From contig NZ_CP059897.1 in the NCBI RefSeq assembly GCF_014126615.1, forward strand, positions 930,001-994,000: a DNA stretch of 64,000 nt. The letters run 5' to 3'. This document shows, one piece after another, positions 1 to 9,702 of this stretch. The notes under the pieces are model-generated. The model was not told where the DNA came from and made no database searches. It saw only the letters and a program-made list of their open reading frames with translations. A program made the translations under genes and the position numbers. Source of the stretch: Ciceribacter thiooxidans. Lineage in GTDB: Bacteria; Pseudomonadota; Alphaproteobacteria; Rhizobiales; Rhizobiaceae. Numbering within the stretch: the stretch's first letter is position 1; each line of letters opens with the position of its first letter.

Positions 1-42
1 GCCGTGAGCCGGTTCGAGTGGGCATCAAGAGAGGATTGCCTG

Positions 43-621
43 ATGAGCAACGGCGCCTTCGTCCACCTTTGCATCGACATGCAGGAGATGTTCAAACAGC
101 CGACGCCCTGGCACGTGCCGTGGATGGCGCAGGTCGCCGACACGGTCGTCGAGGTGGCCGAACGGTTGAGCGACAAGACGATCTTCACCCGGTTCATCCC
201 ACCGCGGCGACCCGACGAGATCTGGGGCATGTGGCGGAGCTACTACGAGAAATGGCCGATGATGACGGGAGAGCATCTGGAGCCGGAGCTCCTCGATCTC
301 GTGCCGGAGCTGCGCCGGCTCGTACCGCCCGCCCGCATTTTCGACAAGGCGACGTACTCCCCCTGGTTTGACGGCAGCCTCGACTGGATGTTGAAGGGAG
401 AGCGGGTATCGAACCTCGTCGTGACGGGCGGCGAGACGGATGTCTGCGTGCTCGCAGCCGTCCTCGGTGCTGTCGACCTCGGCTACCATGTCGTGGTCCT
501 CTCGGACGCCGTCTGCAGCGGTGCCGACGAGACCCATGATGCATCGCTCGAAGTGCTCGGCGAACGCTTGTCCGTGCAGGTGGAGATCTGCCGGACCGAG
601 GCGTTCCTGTCTTCGTTGTGA
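43..621 (+). CDS. Cysteine hydrolase, isochorismatase-like family
   Basis: The 192-aa product has the isochorismatase-like hydrolase fold. The expected catalytic triad is visible: Asp12 in LCIDMQ, Lys102 in FDKATYS and Cys135 in GGETDVCVLA, with the family's cis-peptide region GGE just before the Cys. Such enzymes hydrolyse amides or enol ethers (nicotinamidase, N-carbamoyl or isochorismate type); the substrate cannot be read from sequence. I chose the ATG preceded by AGAGAGG; a GTG 39 bases upstream is an alternative. No signal peptide, so cytoplasmic. It converges with the AraC-type gene to its right. Confidence 0.85.
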   Translation: MSNGAFVHLCIDMQEMFKQPTPWHVPWMAQVADTVVEVAERLSDKTIFTRFIPPRRPDEIWGMWRSYYEKWPMMTGEHLEPELLDLVPELRRLVPPARIFDKATYSPWFDGSLDWMLKGERVSNLVVTGGETDVCVLAAVLGAVDLGYHVVVLSDAVCSGADETHDASLEVLGERLSVQVEICRTEAFLSSL

Positions 622-663
622 GGGACGGCATCTTCGACGCCGATGCACGAGGCGGGACGGCCG

Positions 664-686
664 GACGGGCAACCTGACCGCCCGTC
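664..686. terminator. Hairpin between convergent genes
   Basis: GACGGGC and GCCCGTC form a perfect 7-bp stem around a 9-nt loop, in the 85-bp gap between two convergent stop codons. There is no T-run, so this is at best a candidate bidirectional terminator. Confidence 0.4.
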
Positions 687-706
687 TGACCCCGGTTGAA
701 ACGCCT

Positions 707-1675
707 TCAAGTCGAAGGAAAATGCGTCGTCCTCGGCAACGAGCCCGCGCCCCTTCTCTTGCCTGAGAACGCCTGCGCCAACGCCTCGGCCTGCTCCGGT
801 TCGTCAAACCGCATCAATCCACCGTGCCGGCTCTGGCGAACGCAACGCACGTGGTCCCGGGGACTTAAGCCGGTGATGCGGCGGAACATGCGCGAGAAAT
901 AGTAGGGATCGGCATAGCCGACTTCCGCTGCGGCACTCGCCACGGGAAGACCCGCCTCGAGAAAATGCATGGCGCGCTCCATGCGCTGCACTTCCTGGTA
1001 CTTGCGTGGCGTCCGGCCGACGCGCTTCTTGAATTCGCGCAGGAAATAATCGCGGTTGAAGGCCGATCCGGCGACAGCCCTTTCCGCAATGTCCGGGTCG
1101 AGAGGATTGGCGGCGATCATGGTCGCGGCCTTCATGACGGCGAGATCGAGCGCATCGGCGCCTTCCGGCTGGTAGGCGGCACGGTCACGCCAGCCCATGA
1201 AGGCATCCTCGATGAAGGCAATCAGGATATACATGAACAGGTGGTGCTGGCCGAGCGTGACCGAGGACGGCGGCGCCGTCTGGCGGTACTGGCGCACCAG
1301 CGGTTCGAGCAGGTTCCAGCGGCTGAGCGGCACCTTCGGCCGGAGTTCCATTTGTGCCAGCAGGTCGTGGCGGCCGTAGATGTCGAGCGTGAAATGCTGG
1401 GCGATGCCGAGATAGGTGGCGGCATCCCCGTTCCAGCCCTGAAAGCGCTGGCCACGACGGATCAGCATGGCTTCGCCCGGCTCGATCGTGCGGGGCTCGC
1501 CGTCGATGAGATAATGGCCGCGTCCGGTGAGCCCGATCACCAGATCGTCGACCGAATTCGTCTTGTCGATGCGCCAGGTCTGCGAATGCTCCATGCGGAT
1601 CGTCGCCCGCGTCAGGTTTAAGGTCAGCGCCGAGGGCGGAATACGGGAGAGGATACCGCCTTCGATTTCGTCCAT
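707..1675 (-). CDS. AraC family transcriptional regulator
   Basis: 322 aa. The N-terminal half looks like a cupin-type sensor domain (GRGHYLIDGEPRTIEPGEA, roughly residues 50-70). The C-terminal part (about 210-300) is a double helix-turn-helix of the AraC/XylS type, ending in the typical second-HTH signature VGYADPYYFSRMFRRITG. It is transcribed divergently from the carbohydrate ABC/GH28/GH105 operon, so it is the likely substrate-responsive activator of that operon (inference from position). The C-terminal 35 or so residues after the HTH are low in recognisable features. Confidence 0.88.
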   Translation of the reverse strand: MDEIEGGILSRIPPSALTLNLTRATIRMEHSQTWRIDKTNSVDDLVIGLTGRGHYLIDGEPRTIEPGEAMLIRRGQRFQGWNGDAATYLGIAQHFTLDIYGRHDLLAQMELRPKVPLSRWNLLEPLVRQYRQTAPPSSVTLGQHHLFMYILIAFIEDAFMGWRDRAAYQPEGADALDLAVMKAATMIAANPLDPDIAERAVAGSAFNRDYFLREFKKRVGRTPRKYQEVQRMERAMHFLEAGLPVASAAAEVGYADPYYFSRMFRRITGLSPRDHVRCVRQSRHGGLMRFDEPEQAEALAQAFSGKRRGAGSLPRTTHFPST

Positions 1676-1826
1676 CTTTTTTTCGCCTTTGTTTATTCAT
1701 TCAGCGAGGGAAATACGATTATGTCACCCCACACACGGCAGAGGCAAACCGAATTGTCTCGGGAGGAGATCGGAAATGGGGTCGAGGCGGTGCGCCGCGC
1801 ATCCTCACCCAATACGATCCGGGAGC

Positions 1827-1854
1827 TTGACTTGTACGAAACCGCATCTATTCG
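1827..1854 (+). promoter_or_regulatory. Candidate sigma70-like promoter of the pectin-fragment operon
   Basis: TTGACT, a 16-nt spacer and TATTCG lie about 50 bp upstream of the first permease gene, inside the 227-bp divergent region shared with the araC-type gene. Match to consensus is moderate and no operator was identified. Confidence 0.35.
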
Positions 1855-1902
1855 CGCCGTCGCGGGTCATTGGTTGAGCCACTGTTGCAAGGGGGCGCAC
1901 GC

Positions 1903-2784
1903 GTGAAGAACCAGCGCCTTCTCGGCCTCGCCTATTTGGCACCCTACGTCCTCGGTCTTCTGGTTTTCACGGCTATTCCGTTCCTGTCGTCGCTCTACCT
2001 GAGCTTCACCAGCTACGACCTGATGAACAGTCCGAAATGGACGGCGCTTGCCAATTACGAGCGGCTGTTCACCCGCGACCGGACCTTCATCAAGTCGCTC
2101 AACGTCACGCTGCTCTACGTCTTCATCACGGTGCCGCTGAAGCTCGCCTTCGCGCTCTTCATCGCGGCGATCCTGAACTACAGGCTGAAGGCGATCAACC
2201 TCTTCCGCACCGCCTTCTACGTGCCGTCGATCCTCGGCGGCTCGATCGCGATCGCGGTGCTGTGGCGCTACCTGTTCTCCACCGAGGGGCTGGTCAATAT
2301 GGCGCTGGCGACGATCGGTTTCGCGCCGGTCGACTGGTTCGGCGACCCGACCAACGCGCTGTTCACCATCACGCTCCTGCGCTGCTGGCAGTTCGGCTCG
2401 GCCATGGTGATCTTTCTCGCCGCGCTGCAATCGATTGACAAGTCCCTCTACGAAGCGGCGGCGATCGACGGTGCCGGCAAGGTGACGAGCTTTGTCTTCA
2501 TCACGCTACCGCTTTTGACGCCGGTGATCTTCTTCAACCTGATCATGCAAATGGTCCAGGCCTTCCAGGAGTTCAACGGCCCCTACATCATCACCCAGGG
2601 CGGGCCGCTCAAGTCGACCTATCTGCTGCCGCTCTACATCTACGAAGAAGCCTTCAAGAAGTTCAACATGGGCTATGCCTCGGCGATCGCCTGGGTCCTG
2701 TTTCTCATCATCATGGCGCTCACGCTTCTCGCCTTCTGGTCGTCGAAGAAGTGGGTCTACTACGCCGGCGACAAGAGGAACTGA
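1903..2784 (+). CDS. Carbohydrate ABC transporter permease (MalF/UgpA type)
   Basis: 293 aa with about six membrane helices and the inner-membrane permease EAA-type loop (YEAAAIDGAGKVTSFVFITL), which docks to the ATPase. I chose GTG (VKNQRLLGLAY) because it follows a purine-rich AAGGGGG stretch; a TTG 33 bases upstream would also be in frame. It is the first gene of an operon with a second permease, an ATPase, a binding protein and two glycoside hydrolases. Together these suggest import of oligosaccharides, probably pectin or rhamnogalacturonan fragments (inference from GH28 and GH105). Confidence 0.88.
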   Translation: MKNQRLLGLAYLAPYVLGLLVFTAIPFLSSLYLSFTSYDLMNSPKWTALANYERLFTRDRTFIKSLNVTLLYVFITVPLKLAFALFIAAILNYRLKAINLFRTAFYVPSILGGSIAIAVLWRYLFSTEGLVNMALATIGFAPVDWFGDPTNALFTITLLRCWQFGSAMVIFLAALQSIDKSLYEAAAIDGAGKVTSFVFITLPLLTPVIFFNLIMQMVQAFQEFNGPYIITQGGPLKSTYLLPLYIYEEAFKKFNMGYASAIAWVLFLIIMALTLLAFWSSKKWVYYAGDKRN

Positions 2785-2787
2785 GAG

Positions 2788-3693
2788 ATGACCGAGATCC
2801 ACGCCACCACCACCGATCTTGGCGGCCTCAACGCGAAGGCGGCGGCGAGACGCGCCCGCTTGGAGACGATTTCGACCGTGATCCGCTACGGCCTGCTCCT
2901 CGCGGTCGGCTTCGTCATGCTCTATCCGCTGATCTGGCTGATCGGCGCGAGCTTCAAGACCAATTCTGAGATATTCGCGGGGGCCGGCTTCATTCCCGAA
3001 CACCCGACGCTCGACGGCTATATCAAGGGCTGGCAGACCTCGACGCCCTACACCTTCGGCCGGTTCTTCTGGAATTCCTTCCTCATCATCCTGCCCAAGG
3101 TAATCGGCACGGCGATCTCCTGCACGTTCGCGGCCTACGCGTTCGCCCGGTTCGACTTCCCGCTGAAGAAGGTCCTGTTTTCGTCGGTGATCGCGATCCT
3201 GCTCCTGCCCAACGTCGTGACGCGCATTCCGCAATACATTTTGTTTCGCGACCTCGGCTGGCTGGATAGTTTCCTGCCCCTCTGGGTGCCCTCGGCGCTC
3301 GCGGGTGACGCCTTCTTCGTCTTCATGCTGGTGCAGTTCCTGCGCTCGCTGCCGCGCGACATGGAGGAGGCGGCACGGGTCGACGGTGCCAACAGCCTGC
3401 AGACGCTCGTATACATCGTCGTGCCGATGCTGGCGCCGGCGCTGATCTCGGTGTGCCTGTTCCAGTTCATGTGGACCATGAACGACTTCCTCGGGCCGCT
3501 CATCTACATCTCCTCCGTCGACAAGTACCCGGTGAGCCTGGCGCTCAAACTCTCCATCGACACCACCGAGGCCTTTGAATGGAACCGCATCCTCGCGATG
3601 TCGGTGCTCACCATCACGCCGGCACTCGTCGTGTTCTTCGTCGCCCAGCGGTATTTCATCGAGGGCATTTCCGCCGGGAGCAGGAAAGGCTGA
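2788..3693 (+). CDS. Carbohydrate ABC transporter permease (MalG/UgpE type)
   Basis: 301 aa, the partner inner-membrane subunit. It carries the EAA loop (MEEAARVDGANSLQTLVYIV) and six predicted helices. It starts four bases after the first permease stop, with GAGGAACTGAGAG as a ribosome-binding stretch, so the two are translationally linked. It ends one base before the start of the ATPase gene. Confidence 0.9.
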   Translation: MTEIHATTTDLGGLNAKAAARRARLETISTVIRYGLLLAVGFVMLYPLIWLIGASFKTNSEIFAGAGFIPEHPTLDGYIKGWQTSTPYTFGRFFWNSFLIILPKVIGTAISCTFAAYAFARFDFPLKKVLFSSVIAILLLPNVVTRIPQYILFRDLGWLDSFLPLWVPSALAGDAFFVFMLVQFLRSLPRDMEEAARVDGANSLQTLVYIVVPMLAPALISVCLFQFMWTMNDFLGPLIYISSVDKYPVSLALKLSIDTTEAFEWNRILAMSVLTITPALVVFFVAQRYFIEGISAGSRKG

Positions 3694-3694
3694 C

Positions 3695-4834
3695 ATGGCA
3701 CGCGTTCACTTGAGGAATCTCGAAAAAATCTACGGCGGCACCGTGAAGGCGGTGCACGGCATCGATCTCGACATAGCCGACGGCGAGTTCATGGTGCTGG
3801 TCGGGCCGTCCGGCTGCGCCAAGTCGACGACCCTGCGCATGATCGCCGGCCTCGAGGAAATCAGCGGCGGCGAGATCGTCATTGGCGAACAGCGGGTCAA
3901 CGACCTGCCGCCGAGCCGGCGATCGATCGCCATGGTGTTCCAGAACTATGCGCTCTATCCGCACATGAAGGTGCGCGGCAATCTCGCCTTCGGGCTCAGG
4001 ATCGCCGGTACGCCCAAGGCCGAGATCGCGGCGGCGATCGACAATGTCGCACGCATTCTCGAAATCGAGCCGCTGCTCGACCGGCTGCCGAAGCAGCTCT
4101 CGGGCGGTCAGGCGCAGCGCGTGGCGCTCGGCCGCGCGCTGATCAAGAAACCGGGCGTCTTTCTGTTCGACGAGCCGCTCTCCAATCTCGACGCCAAGCT
4201 GCGTGCCTCGATGCGGGTGCGGATCACCGACCTGCACCGCCAGCTGAAAGCCGATGGGCTGTCGTCGACCGTGGTCTATGTCACCCATGACCAGACCGAG
4301 GCGATGACGATGGGCGACCGCATCTGTGTCATGCAGGCGGGCCGTATCATGCAGGTGGCGACGCCGAAGGAACTCTACAACGCGCCCGCCAATCTGTTCG
4401 TCGCCGGCTTCATCGGCAGCCCGGAAATGAACCTCGTCGACGGAGCGCTCGACGGCACCGACTTCGTCATCGGCGGCCAGCGCCTTCGCCTCGGTGAGGT
4501 AGTGGCCGGCCGCCTGGCGGCGCGACCCGACGCGGCCGTGCTCGGCATTCGGCCGCAGCACCTGGCGCTCGCCGGCACCGGTCCGGGGGTCGAGGCGCGG
4601 CTGACGAGCGCCGAGTTCATGGGCCATGAGGTCAACCTGCACGCCGATCTGGAAGGGCAACGCATCGTCGCGGTGGTCAGTGCCGCGGAATTCGAGGCGC
4701 TCGGGACCGGCGACCGGATCGCACTTCGGCCGGAGCTCTCATCCCTGCATGTTTTCGACAAGACCGACGGGCGCAACATTTCGCTGCGAGGAGGCAGCGT
4801 TGCGCCCGAGACACCAAGAGGAGGAGAAGCATGA
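3695..4834 (+). CDS. Carbohydrate ABC transporter ATP-binding protein (UgpC/MalK type)
   Basis: 379 aa. It shows the Walker A region GPSGCAKSTTLR, the Q-loop, the signature LSGGQAQRVALGRAL, Walker B VFLFDEPLSNLDAKL and the H-loop VTHDQTEAMTM. A C-terminal TOBE/regulatory domain follows (from about residue 240). The second glycine of the classic GxxxxGK[ST] motif is Ala here (CAKST). I recall this variant from some rhizobial sugar importers, but it is worth checking. The start MARVHLRNL follows the stop of the second permease by one base; a longer in-frame extension overlapping that permease lacks family similarity. Confidence 0.92.
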   Translation: MARVHLRNLEKIYGGTVKAVHGIDLDIADGEFMVLVGPSGCAKSTTLRMIAGLEEISGGEIVIGEQRVNDLPPSRRSIAMVFQNYALYPHMKVRGNLAFGLRIAGTPKAEIAAAIDNVARILEIEPLLDRLPKQLSGGQAQRVALGRALIKKPGVFLFDEPLSNLDAKLRASMRVRITDLHRQLKADGLSSTVVYVTHDQTEAMTMGDRICVMQAGRIMQVATPKELYNAPANLFVAGFIGSPEMNLVDGALDGTDFVIGGQRLRLGEVVAGRLAARPDAAVLGIRPQHLALAGTGPGVEARLTSAEFMGHEVNLHADLEGQRIVAVVSAAEFEALGTGDRIALRPELSSLHVFDKTDGRNISLRGGSVAPETPRGGEA

Positions 4835-6096
4835 CCAAAGGACGGATATCCAACATTCTCGCCGGCACCGCGCTCGGCGTCATCGGGTTTGCATCCGCCG
4901 TGCCGGCTGCCGAGCTGCGTATGTCGTGGTGGGGCGGAGAAAGTCGCCATGTCGCGACACAGAAGGCGCTGGAGGCCTGCGGCGCCAAGCACGGTCATAC
5001 CGTCAAGGGCGAGTTTACAGGTTTCGACGGATATCTCGAAAAGCTCACGACACAGATGGCCGGCCAGACCGAGGCCGACATCGTCCAGGTCAACTGGCCA
5101 TGGCTGCCGCTGTTCTCCAGGAATGGCGACGGGTTCGCCGATCTGAGGACGCTGAAGGCGATCGATCTGTCGAACTGGAGCGAGGCTGATCTCGCCTCCG
5201 GCTCGATGAACGGTGTGCTGCAGGGCCTGTCTGTGTCGACAACGGGCCGCGTGTTTCTCTTCAATACGACGACTTTCGAAAAGGCCGGCGTCGCCGTACC
5301 GAAATCCTGGGAAGAGCTGTTCGCCGCGACCAAGACGATCAAGGAAAAGCTCGGCAAGGACTACTACACCTTCAACGCGGTGAAGGAGACGGCTCAACTC
5401 GTCACAACGCTGGTCGTCGTGCAGAAGACCGGCAAGGACATGGTCGATCCGAAAACCAACCGCGTGGCCTGGACGGCTGACGAACTGGCCGACGGCATCA
5501 CATTCCTCGGCAAGCTGGTTGAGGACGGCGTAATGCGGTCGCAGAAGGAGGAGGCGGCCGACGGCAATGTCAACCTGTTCGAAAAGCCGGAATGGGCGGA
5601 GGGCAAGATCGCTGGTTCCTATGAATGGGACTCGACTTTCGGCAAGTACGCTCATCCGCTGAAAGAAGGCCAGGTGCTGAAGCCGGCCGGCATCCTCAAG
5701 ATTGACGGCGCCGTGACCGCCGGCGTCTACCGCAAGCCTTCCATGGTATTTTCAATTTCGAAGCATTCGAACAACCAGGAGGCGGCCGCCCAGATTGTAA
5801 ATTGCCTGCTGAACGAGCCGGAAGGCATCGATGCGCTCGGCACGACGCGGGGCATTCCCGCATCTAAAGCCGCCACCGCGAGGCTTGGACAGACCGGCGA
5901 GCCTGAGGTGTGCGAGGCAAACGCGATGGTGATGGCAGCCTCCGGCCCGTCCGTCTCACCGTTCAATGAGAACCCCGAGATCCGCTCCGTCTTCCTGGAT
6001 ACGCTCGAGGAATATGCCTACGGCGAGCTGGATGCAAAAGCCGCCGCGGAACAGATTATCGACGGCAGCAACGACGTACTCGCCAAATTCGACTGA
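4831..6096 (+). CDS. Periplasmic carbohydrate-binding protein (SBP family 1)
   Basis: 421 aa with a Sec signal peptide (about residues 1-26, cleavage near VPA-AEL). The mature part is typical of extracellular solute-binding protein family 1 ([11 protein letters not shown] near the N-terminus). Its ATG overlaps the ATPase stop (ATGA), so it belongs to the same operon. It would deliver oligosaccharides to the two permeases. A strong hairpin begins 13 nt after the stop, consistent with 3' stabilisation of the binding-protein message. Confidence 0.9.
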   Translation: MTKGRISNILAGTALGVIGFASAVPAAELRMSWWGGESRHVATQKALEACGAKHGHTVKGEFTGFDGYLEKLTTQMAGQTEADIVQVNWPWLPLFSRNGDGFADLRTLKAIDLSNWSEADLASGSMNGVLQGLSVSTTGRVFLFNTTTFEKAGVAVPKSWEELFAATKTIKEKLGKDYYTFNAVKETAQLVTTLVVVQKTGKDMVDPKTNRVAWTADELADGITFLGKLVEDGVMRSQKEEAADGNVNLFEKPEWAEGKIAGSYEWDSTFGKYAHPLKEGQVLKPAGILKIDGAVTAGVYRKPSMVFSISKHSNNQEAAAQIVNCLLNEPEGIDALGTTRGIPASKAATARLGQTGEPEVCEANAMVMAASGPSVSPFNENPEIRSVFLDTLEEYAYGELDAKAAAEQIIDGSNDVLAKFD

Positions 6097-6109
6097 GAAC
6101 CGATGAAGG

Positions 6110-6134
6110 CCGCCGCTCCCGTAAGGGGCGGCGG
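6110..6134 (+). promoter_or_regulatory. Intercistronic hairpin after binding-protein gene
   Basis: CCGCCGCTCC and GGGGCGGCGG form a 10-bp stem (one G-T pair) with a 5-nt loop. It sits between the binding-protein stop and the GH28 start, without a T-run. More likely an mRNA-stabilising or attenuating element than a full terminator. Confidence 0.5.
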
Positions 6135-6155
6135 ATCACCCACGAGACGGAAATC

Positions 6156-7706
6156 ATGACCCGACCTATCGCAGTTGCGATCTCCGCCCGGATCGCGGCC
6201 ATACGACTGCCTGTGCCCGGCGCCCTTTACCACCTGCCGCGGCCTTTGGCCTTCCGCCTGACCCCGGTTGCGCGACCCGAGGAGGTGCGTACCGGTCTGG
6301 CCGATCGTGCCGTAATGCTCCTCAACGACCTGTCGCCCGGGACAGATTACTGGTTCCAGGCGGACGGGTTGGAGCCTTTCGAATTCAGAACGAGGCCCTG
6401 CACCGCGCTCGTCGAGGCGGCGGAGTTCGGGCTGGTGGAGGGAACCGATCTGGCCGACATCGACAGTGCGCGGCACAATGCCGAGGCGCTGGCCAGGGCG
6501 GTTCGAGCGGTTCCGGAGGGCGGCACGCTGAGACTTGCGGCCGGTCTCTGGACGGCACTGCCGCTGCGGCTTGCTTCCGGCGTCACGCTGCACCTGGCGA
6601 AAGGTGCGGTATTGCGCGGGCCGGCGCTCCGCACCGGCTGGCCGATCCTGCCGGCACGCGACGGTACGGGGCACATGCTCGGGAGCTGGGAAGGGCTGCC
6701 GGATGCCTGTTTCGCCGCACCGCTCCATGCCGTCGACGCCGAGCGGCTCACCATCGAGGGCGCCGGCGTGATCGACGGCTCGGGCGATGCCGGGGACTGG
6801 TGGACCTGGGCCAAGGAGAGCCGTGAGGGCGCGCGGCGGCCGCGCGGCCTGCACCTCATCCGCTGCCGCAACGTCGCGCTTCTCGGCTTCACCATTCGCA
6901 ATGCGGCCTCCTGGACCGTGCACCCGCAGGGCTGCGACGGGTTGGTCGCAGCGGGTCTCTCGATCGAGGCTCCGCCTGACAGCCCCAATACCGACGGCTT
7001 CAATCCGGAGAGTTGCCGCGACGTGAGGATCGAAGGCGTGCGCTTCTCGGTCGGTGACGACTGTATCGCCGTCAAGGCCGGCAAGCGCGGCCCGTCCGGC
7101 GAGGCCGACCACCTGTCCGAGACACGCGGTGTCAGGGTGCGTCATTGCCTCATGGAGCGTGGCCATGGCGGCCTCGTCATCGGTTCGGAAATGTCCGGTG
7201 GCGTCCACGACGTCACCATAGAGGACAGCGAGATGCTGGGCACCGATCGGGGACTCAGGCTGAAGACCCGGCGCGGTCGGGGAGGGGCCATCTCGCGCGT
7301 GGCGATGCGCCGGGTCCGGATGGAGCGTGTGCTGACGGCGATCTCCGCCAATGCCCATTATCATTGCGATGCCGACGGCCACGAGGGGTGGGTGCAATCA
7401 CGTGTGCCCGCGCCGGTCGGCACAGGCACGCCGGTCATCGAAGACGTCGACGTCCATCATCTCGCCCATGCCGCCGGCGTCTTCCTCGGACTCCCCGAGA
7501 CGCCGATCCGCGGTGTACGCATCCGTCGTCTTCGCCTGCATTCCTCGGCGCCCGAGGCCGTCGCCACGCCGCCGGTGATGGCCGATCACGTCCGGCCGAT
7601 GCGACACGAGCGGATCGTTGCGGAGCATGCCGACATCTCCTGCGACGATCCCGCGCTTCTTTCTTCCGCCTCCGTTTCCATTCCCTCCGTCAGGGACGCT
7701 CCATGA
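6156..7706 (+). CDS. Glycoside hydrolase family 28 (polygalacturonase-like)
   Basis: 516 aa. All four GH28 signature blocks are visible in order: NTDG ([12 protein letters not shown]), the double Asp in [12 protein letters not shown] (RGHGGLVIG) and RLKT for the RxK motif. An N-terminal segment of about 90 residues precedes the beta-helix and resembles a small beta-rich domain. No clear signal peptide is seen, so it probably acts on imported oligogalacturonide or rhamnogalacturonide fragments in the cytoplasm. It overlaps the following GH105 gene by four bases. Confidence 0.92.
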   Translation: MTRPIAVAISARIAAIRLPVPGALYHLPRPLAFRLTPVARPEEVRTGLADRAVMLLNDLSPGTDYWFQADGLEPFEFRTRPCTALVEAAEFGLVEGTDLADIDSARHNAEALARAVRAVPEGGTLRLAAGLWTALPLRLASGVTLHLAKGAVLRGPALRTGWPILPARDGTGHMLGSWEGLPDACFAAPLHAVDAERLTIEGAGVIDGSGDAGDWWTWAKESREGARRPRGLHLIRCRNVALLGFTIRNAASWTVHPQGCDGLVAAGLSIEAPPDSPNTDGFNPESCRDVRIEGVRFSVGDDCIAVKAGKRGPSGEADHLSETRGVRVRHCLMERGHGGLVIGSEMSGGVHDVTIEDSEMLGTDRGLRLKTRRGRGGAISRVAMRRVRMERVLTAISANAHYHCDADGHEGWVQSRVPAPVGTGTPVIEDVDVHHLAHAAGVFLGLPETPIRGVRIRRLRLHSSAPEAVATPPVMADHVRPMRHERIVAEHADISCDDPALLSSASVSIPSVRDAP

Positions 7707-8800
7707 ACCCGCGCGATTATTTCGACGACTATTGCCGACGCTATCGACCCTACAAGGGCGGCGCCTGGTGCTATGAGGACGGCTGCATCTATCGCGGCCT
7801 CGTCCTGCTGTCCGAAGCGACCGGCGAGGCCCGCTGGCGCGATCATCTCCTGCGTCTCATCGGGCCGCAGGTCCGCGCCGACGGAACCCTCAGTGGCTAT
7901 GACCCCGACGAGTTCAACATCGACAACATATTGCCGGGCCGTGCGCTCCTTCATCTTGCCGCCGTCACCGGCGAGCCGCGTTATCTTGCCGGCGCCAGCC
8001 AGCTGATGGGCCAGCTCGAGCGCCATCCGCGTCTGCGCGCCGGCAATTACTGGCACAAGGAGCGTTATCCGCATCAGGTCTGGCTCGACGGGCTCTACAT
8101 GGGCCTGCCGTTTCAGATCGAATACGGGCGTGTAACGAGCAGGTCCGGACTGATCGCCGATGCCTTGCAGCAATTTTCCACTGCACTGGCGCTGACGGCG
8201 ACAGTCGGTGGGCTTTACGTGCACGGCTATGACGAGAGCCGCAAACAAGGCTGGGCCGATCCCGTCACCGGCAAGTCGCCGGCGGTATGGGCGCGCGCCG
8301 TCGGGTGGCTCGCTATGGCGCTGGTCGATGCCCTGACCCTCTTGCCCGCGGACGAGGCGACCGCTTCGCTCAGGCGCGCAACGCGCCTTCTGCTGCAGGA
8401 GATCATTGCCCGTCAGAGACCCTCGGCTTTGTGGATGCAGGTTCTTGACGCGCCGGCCCTTGAAGGCAACTACGAGGAAAGCTCGGCATCGGCGATGTTT
8501 GCCTATGCGCTGCTGCGTGCTGCACGCTTAGGGTTGATGGAGCCTGAATGGACGAAGGCCGCGGCGGCTGCCGGACGGCGGTCACTCGAGGCGCTTCTAT
8601 CGAACCGTCTCGTTGCCGACGGGCAGGGTGTCACCCGCTTAACCACCATTGTTCGTGTCGCCGGCTTGGGAGGGTTCGAGGGCCACGACCGGGATGGTAC
8701 GCCCGGCTATTACCTGTCCGAGCCAGTCGTTTCCGACGACGCGAAGGGTGTCGGGCCACTGATGATGGCCTTCGCGGAGGGCCTGCAGTCCGCCAGATAG
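7703..8800 (+). CDS. Glycoside hydrolase family 88/105 (unsaturated rhamnogalacturonyl hydrolase-like)
   Basis: 365 aa with an alpha/alpha-barrel GH105 pattern. The conserved [11 protein letters not shown] carries the probable catalytic Asp129, and [17 protein letters not shown] is the typical C-terminal block. GH105 enzymes of the YteR type remove the unsaturated uronic acid from the non-reducing end of lyase-generated pectin fragments. Pairing with GH28 and the importer fits a pathway for plant cell-wall fragments. The start ATG overlaps the GH28 stop (ATGA); a long in-frame upstream extension inside GH28 is only a shadow. Confidence 0.9.
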   Translation: MNPRDYFDDYCRRYRPYKGGAWCYEDGCIYRGLVLLSEATGEARWRDHLLRLIGPQVRADGTLSGYDPDEFNIDNILPGRALLHLAAVTGEPRYLAGASQLMGQLERHPRLRAGNYWHKERYPHQVWLDGLYMGLPFQIEYGRVTSRSGLIADALQQFSTALALTATVGGLYVHGYDESRKQGWADPVTGKSPAVWARAVGWLAMALVDALTLLPADEATASLRRATRLLLQEIIARQRPSALWMQVLDAPALEGNYEESSASAMFAYALLRAARLGLMEPEWTKAAAAAGRRSLEALLSNRLVADGQGVTRLTTIVRVAGLGGFEGHDRDGTPGYYLSEPVVSDDAKGVGPLMMAFAEGLQSAR

Positions 8801-8873
8801 CGAGCCGGTCACTCCGATGTCCGCGGAGTCCGGAGCCCGAAAGGATGTGCTGAGGCACGTATATGCAATTACG

Positions 8874-8890
8874 GATATACAACGTATATC
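8874..8890. promoter_or_regulatory. Palindromic operator candidate of the TacAT-type locus
   Basis: GATATAC-AAC-GTATATC is a perfect 7-3-7 inverted repeat ending 13 bases before the antitoxin start. A third half-site, GTATAT, lies at 8859-8864. Location and symmetry fit autoregulation by the ribbon-helix-helix antitoxin. Confidence 0.6.
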
Positions 8891-8903
8891 TACGCAACAT
8901 GAA

Positions 8904-9209
8904 ATGATTGCCGAGGTGAAGGCGGTGACCGCAAAAAACCAAACAGAAACCCGCACAAAGCCTGTCCAGCTTCGGATCCGCACGGATATTTCGGACATTA
9001 TCGACCAGGCCGCCCGGGCGCAGGGCAAGACGCGATCCGACTTCATGATCGATGCCGCTCGCCGCGCTGCCGAAGATGCACTCCTCGACCGGACGCTCGT
9101 TCGTGTCGATGCCGAGAGCTTTCAGCATTATCTCGACGTACTCGATCGACCGCCGGGCGGCGAGGGGTATGCGCGCCTGATGAATGCGCCGAAGCCCTGG
9201 CAGTCGTGA
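8904..9209 (+). CDS. DUF1778 antitoxin (TacA-type)
   Basis: 101 aa, of the usual size for DUF1778 antitoxins of GNAT-toxin pairs. It has the N-terminal ribbon-helix-helix strand (PVQLRIRTDISDIIDQAA), the conserved GKTRSDFMIDAARRAAEDALLD block and a C-terminal toxin-neutralising tail with LDRPP. I chose the ATG just after the palindromic operator; an earlier in-frame ATG would place the operator inside the gene. The stop overlaps the toxin ATG (GTGATG). The toxin partner is broken, so this may be an orphan antitoxin. Confidence 0.87.
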   Translation: MIAEVKAVTAKNQTETRTKPVQLRIRTDISDIIDQAARAQGKTRSDFMIDAARRAAEDALLDRTLVRVDAESFQHYLDVLDRPPGGEGYARLMNAPKPWQS

Positions 9210-9702
9210 TGCTGTCGGCGCCGACGCCGCTCGTCGAATGACACAATCTCGATCTCTTCGACAGCGGCTACAATGTCTTGGATGACTGGTTGCGACGGCG
9301 TGCCCGCGCCAATCAGATCAGCGGCGCGTCCCGCATCTATGTCGTATGTGAGCACGGCGTCTTCTTCGGCTATTACAGCCTCTCGTCCGGCGCACTTGCG
9401 ATTGGTGAGGCCCCGGGGTCGCTGCGCCGTAAGATGCCGGATCCCACCCGATGTCTGTTCTCGGCCGGCTGGCGGTCGACAGGGCGTGGCAGGGAAGGGG
9501 CCTCGGTGTAGCTTTGCTCCAGGATGCCGTACTGCGCGCTGGCCAGGCGGCGCATATCATGGGCATTCGCGGCATTCTCGTGCATGCCCTTTCAGACGAG
9601 GCCAAGACATTCTACGAACGCCACGGCTTTGCTGCGTCGCCGCGCCCGCCCATGACGCTTGTCCTGTCTCTGAAACAGGCTGTTTCCCTGGCCGCGCGTT
9701 GA
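9209..9702 (+). pseudogene. Broken GNAT toxin (TacT-type acetyltransferase)
   Basis: The frames together read as a TacT-like GNAT toxin: MLSAPTPLVE, then a TGA stop at 9239, then LDDWLRRRARANQISGASR and up to RRKMPDP. The frame then changes near 9447 to VLGRLAVDRAWQGRGLG (acetyl-CoA loop) and LVHALSDEAKTFYERHGF. TacT toxins acetylate the amino group of charged tRNAs. One extra C in the CCC at 9447-9449 would restore MPDPTPMSVLGRLAVD, but the in-frame TGA would remain. Two lesions favour a real pseudogene, though the second may be a base-calling error. Confidence 0.82.

Noticed and set aside
3575..3694. Upstream extension of the sugar ABC ATPase
   Set aside because: Overlaps the permease; family homology begins at MARVHLRNL.
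7145..7702. Upstream extension of the GH105 gene inside GH28
   Set aside because: The extension is arginine-rich and low-complexity, typical of an out-of-frame GC-rich read; GH105 begins at the overlapping ATG.
9239..9241. Internal TGA of the tacT-like gene as a selenocysteine codon
   Set aside because: No SECIS-like element or selenoprotein family context; the gene also has a frameshift, so decay is simpler.
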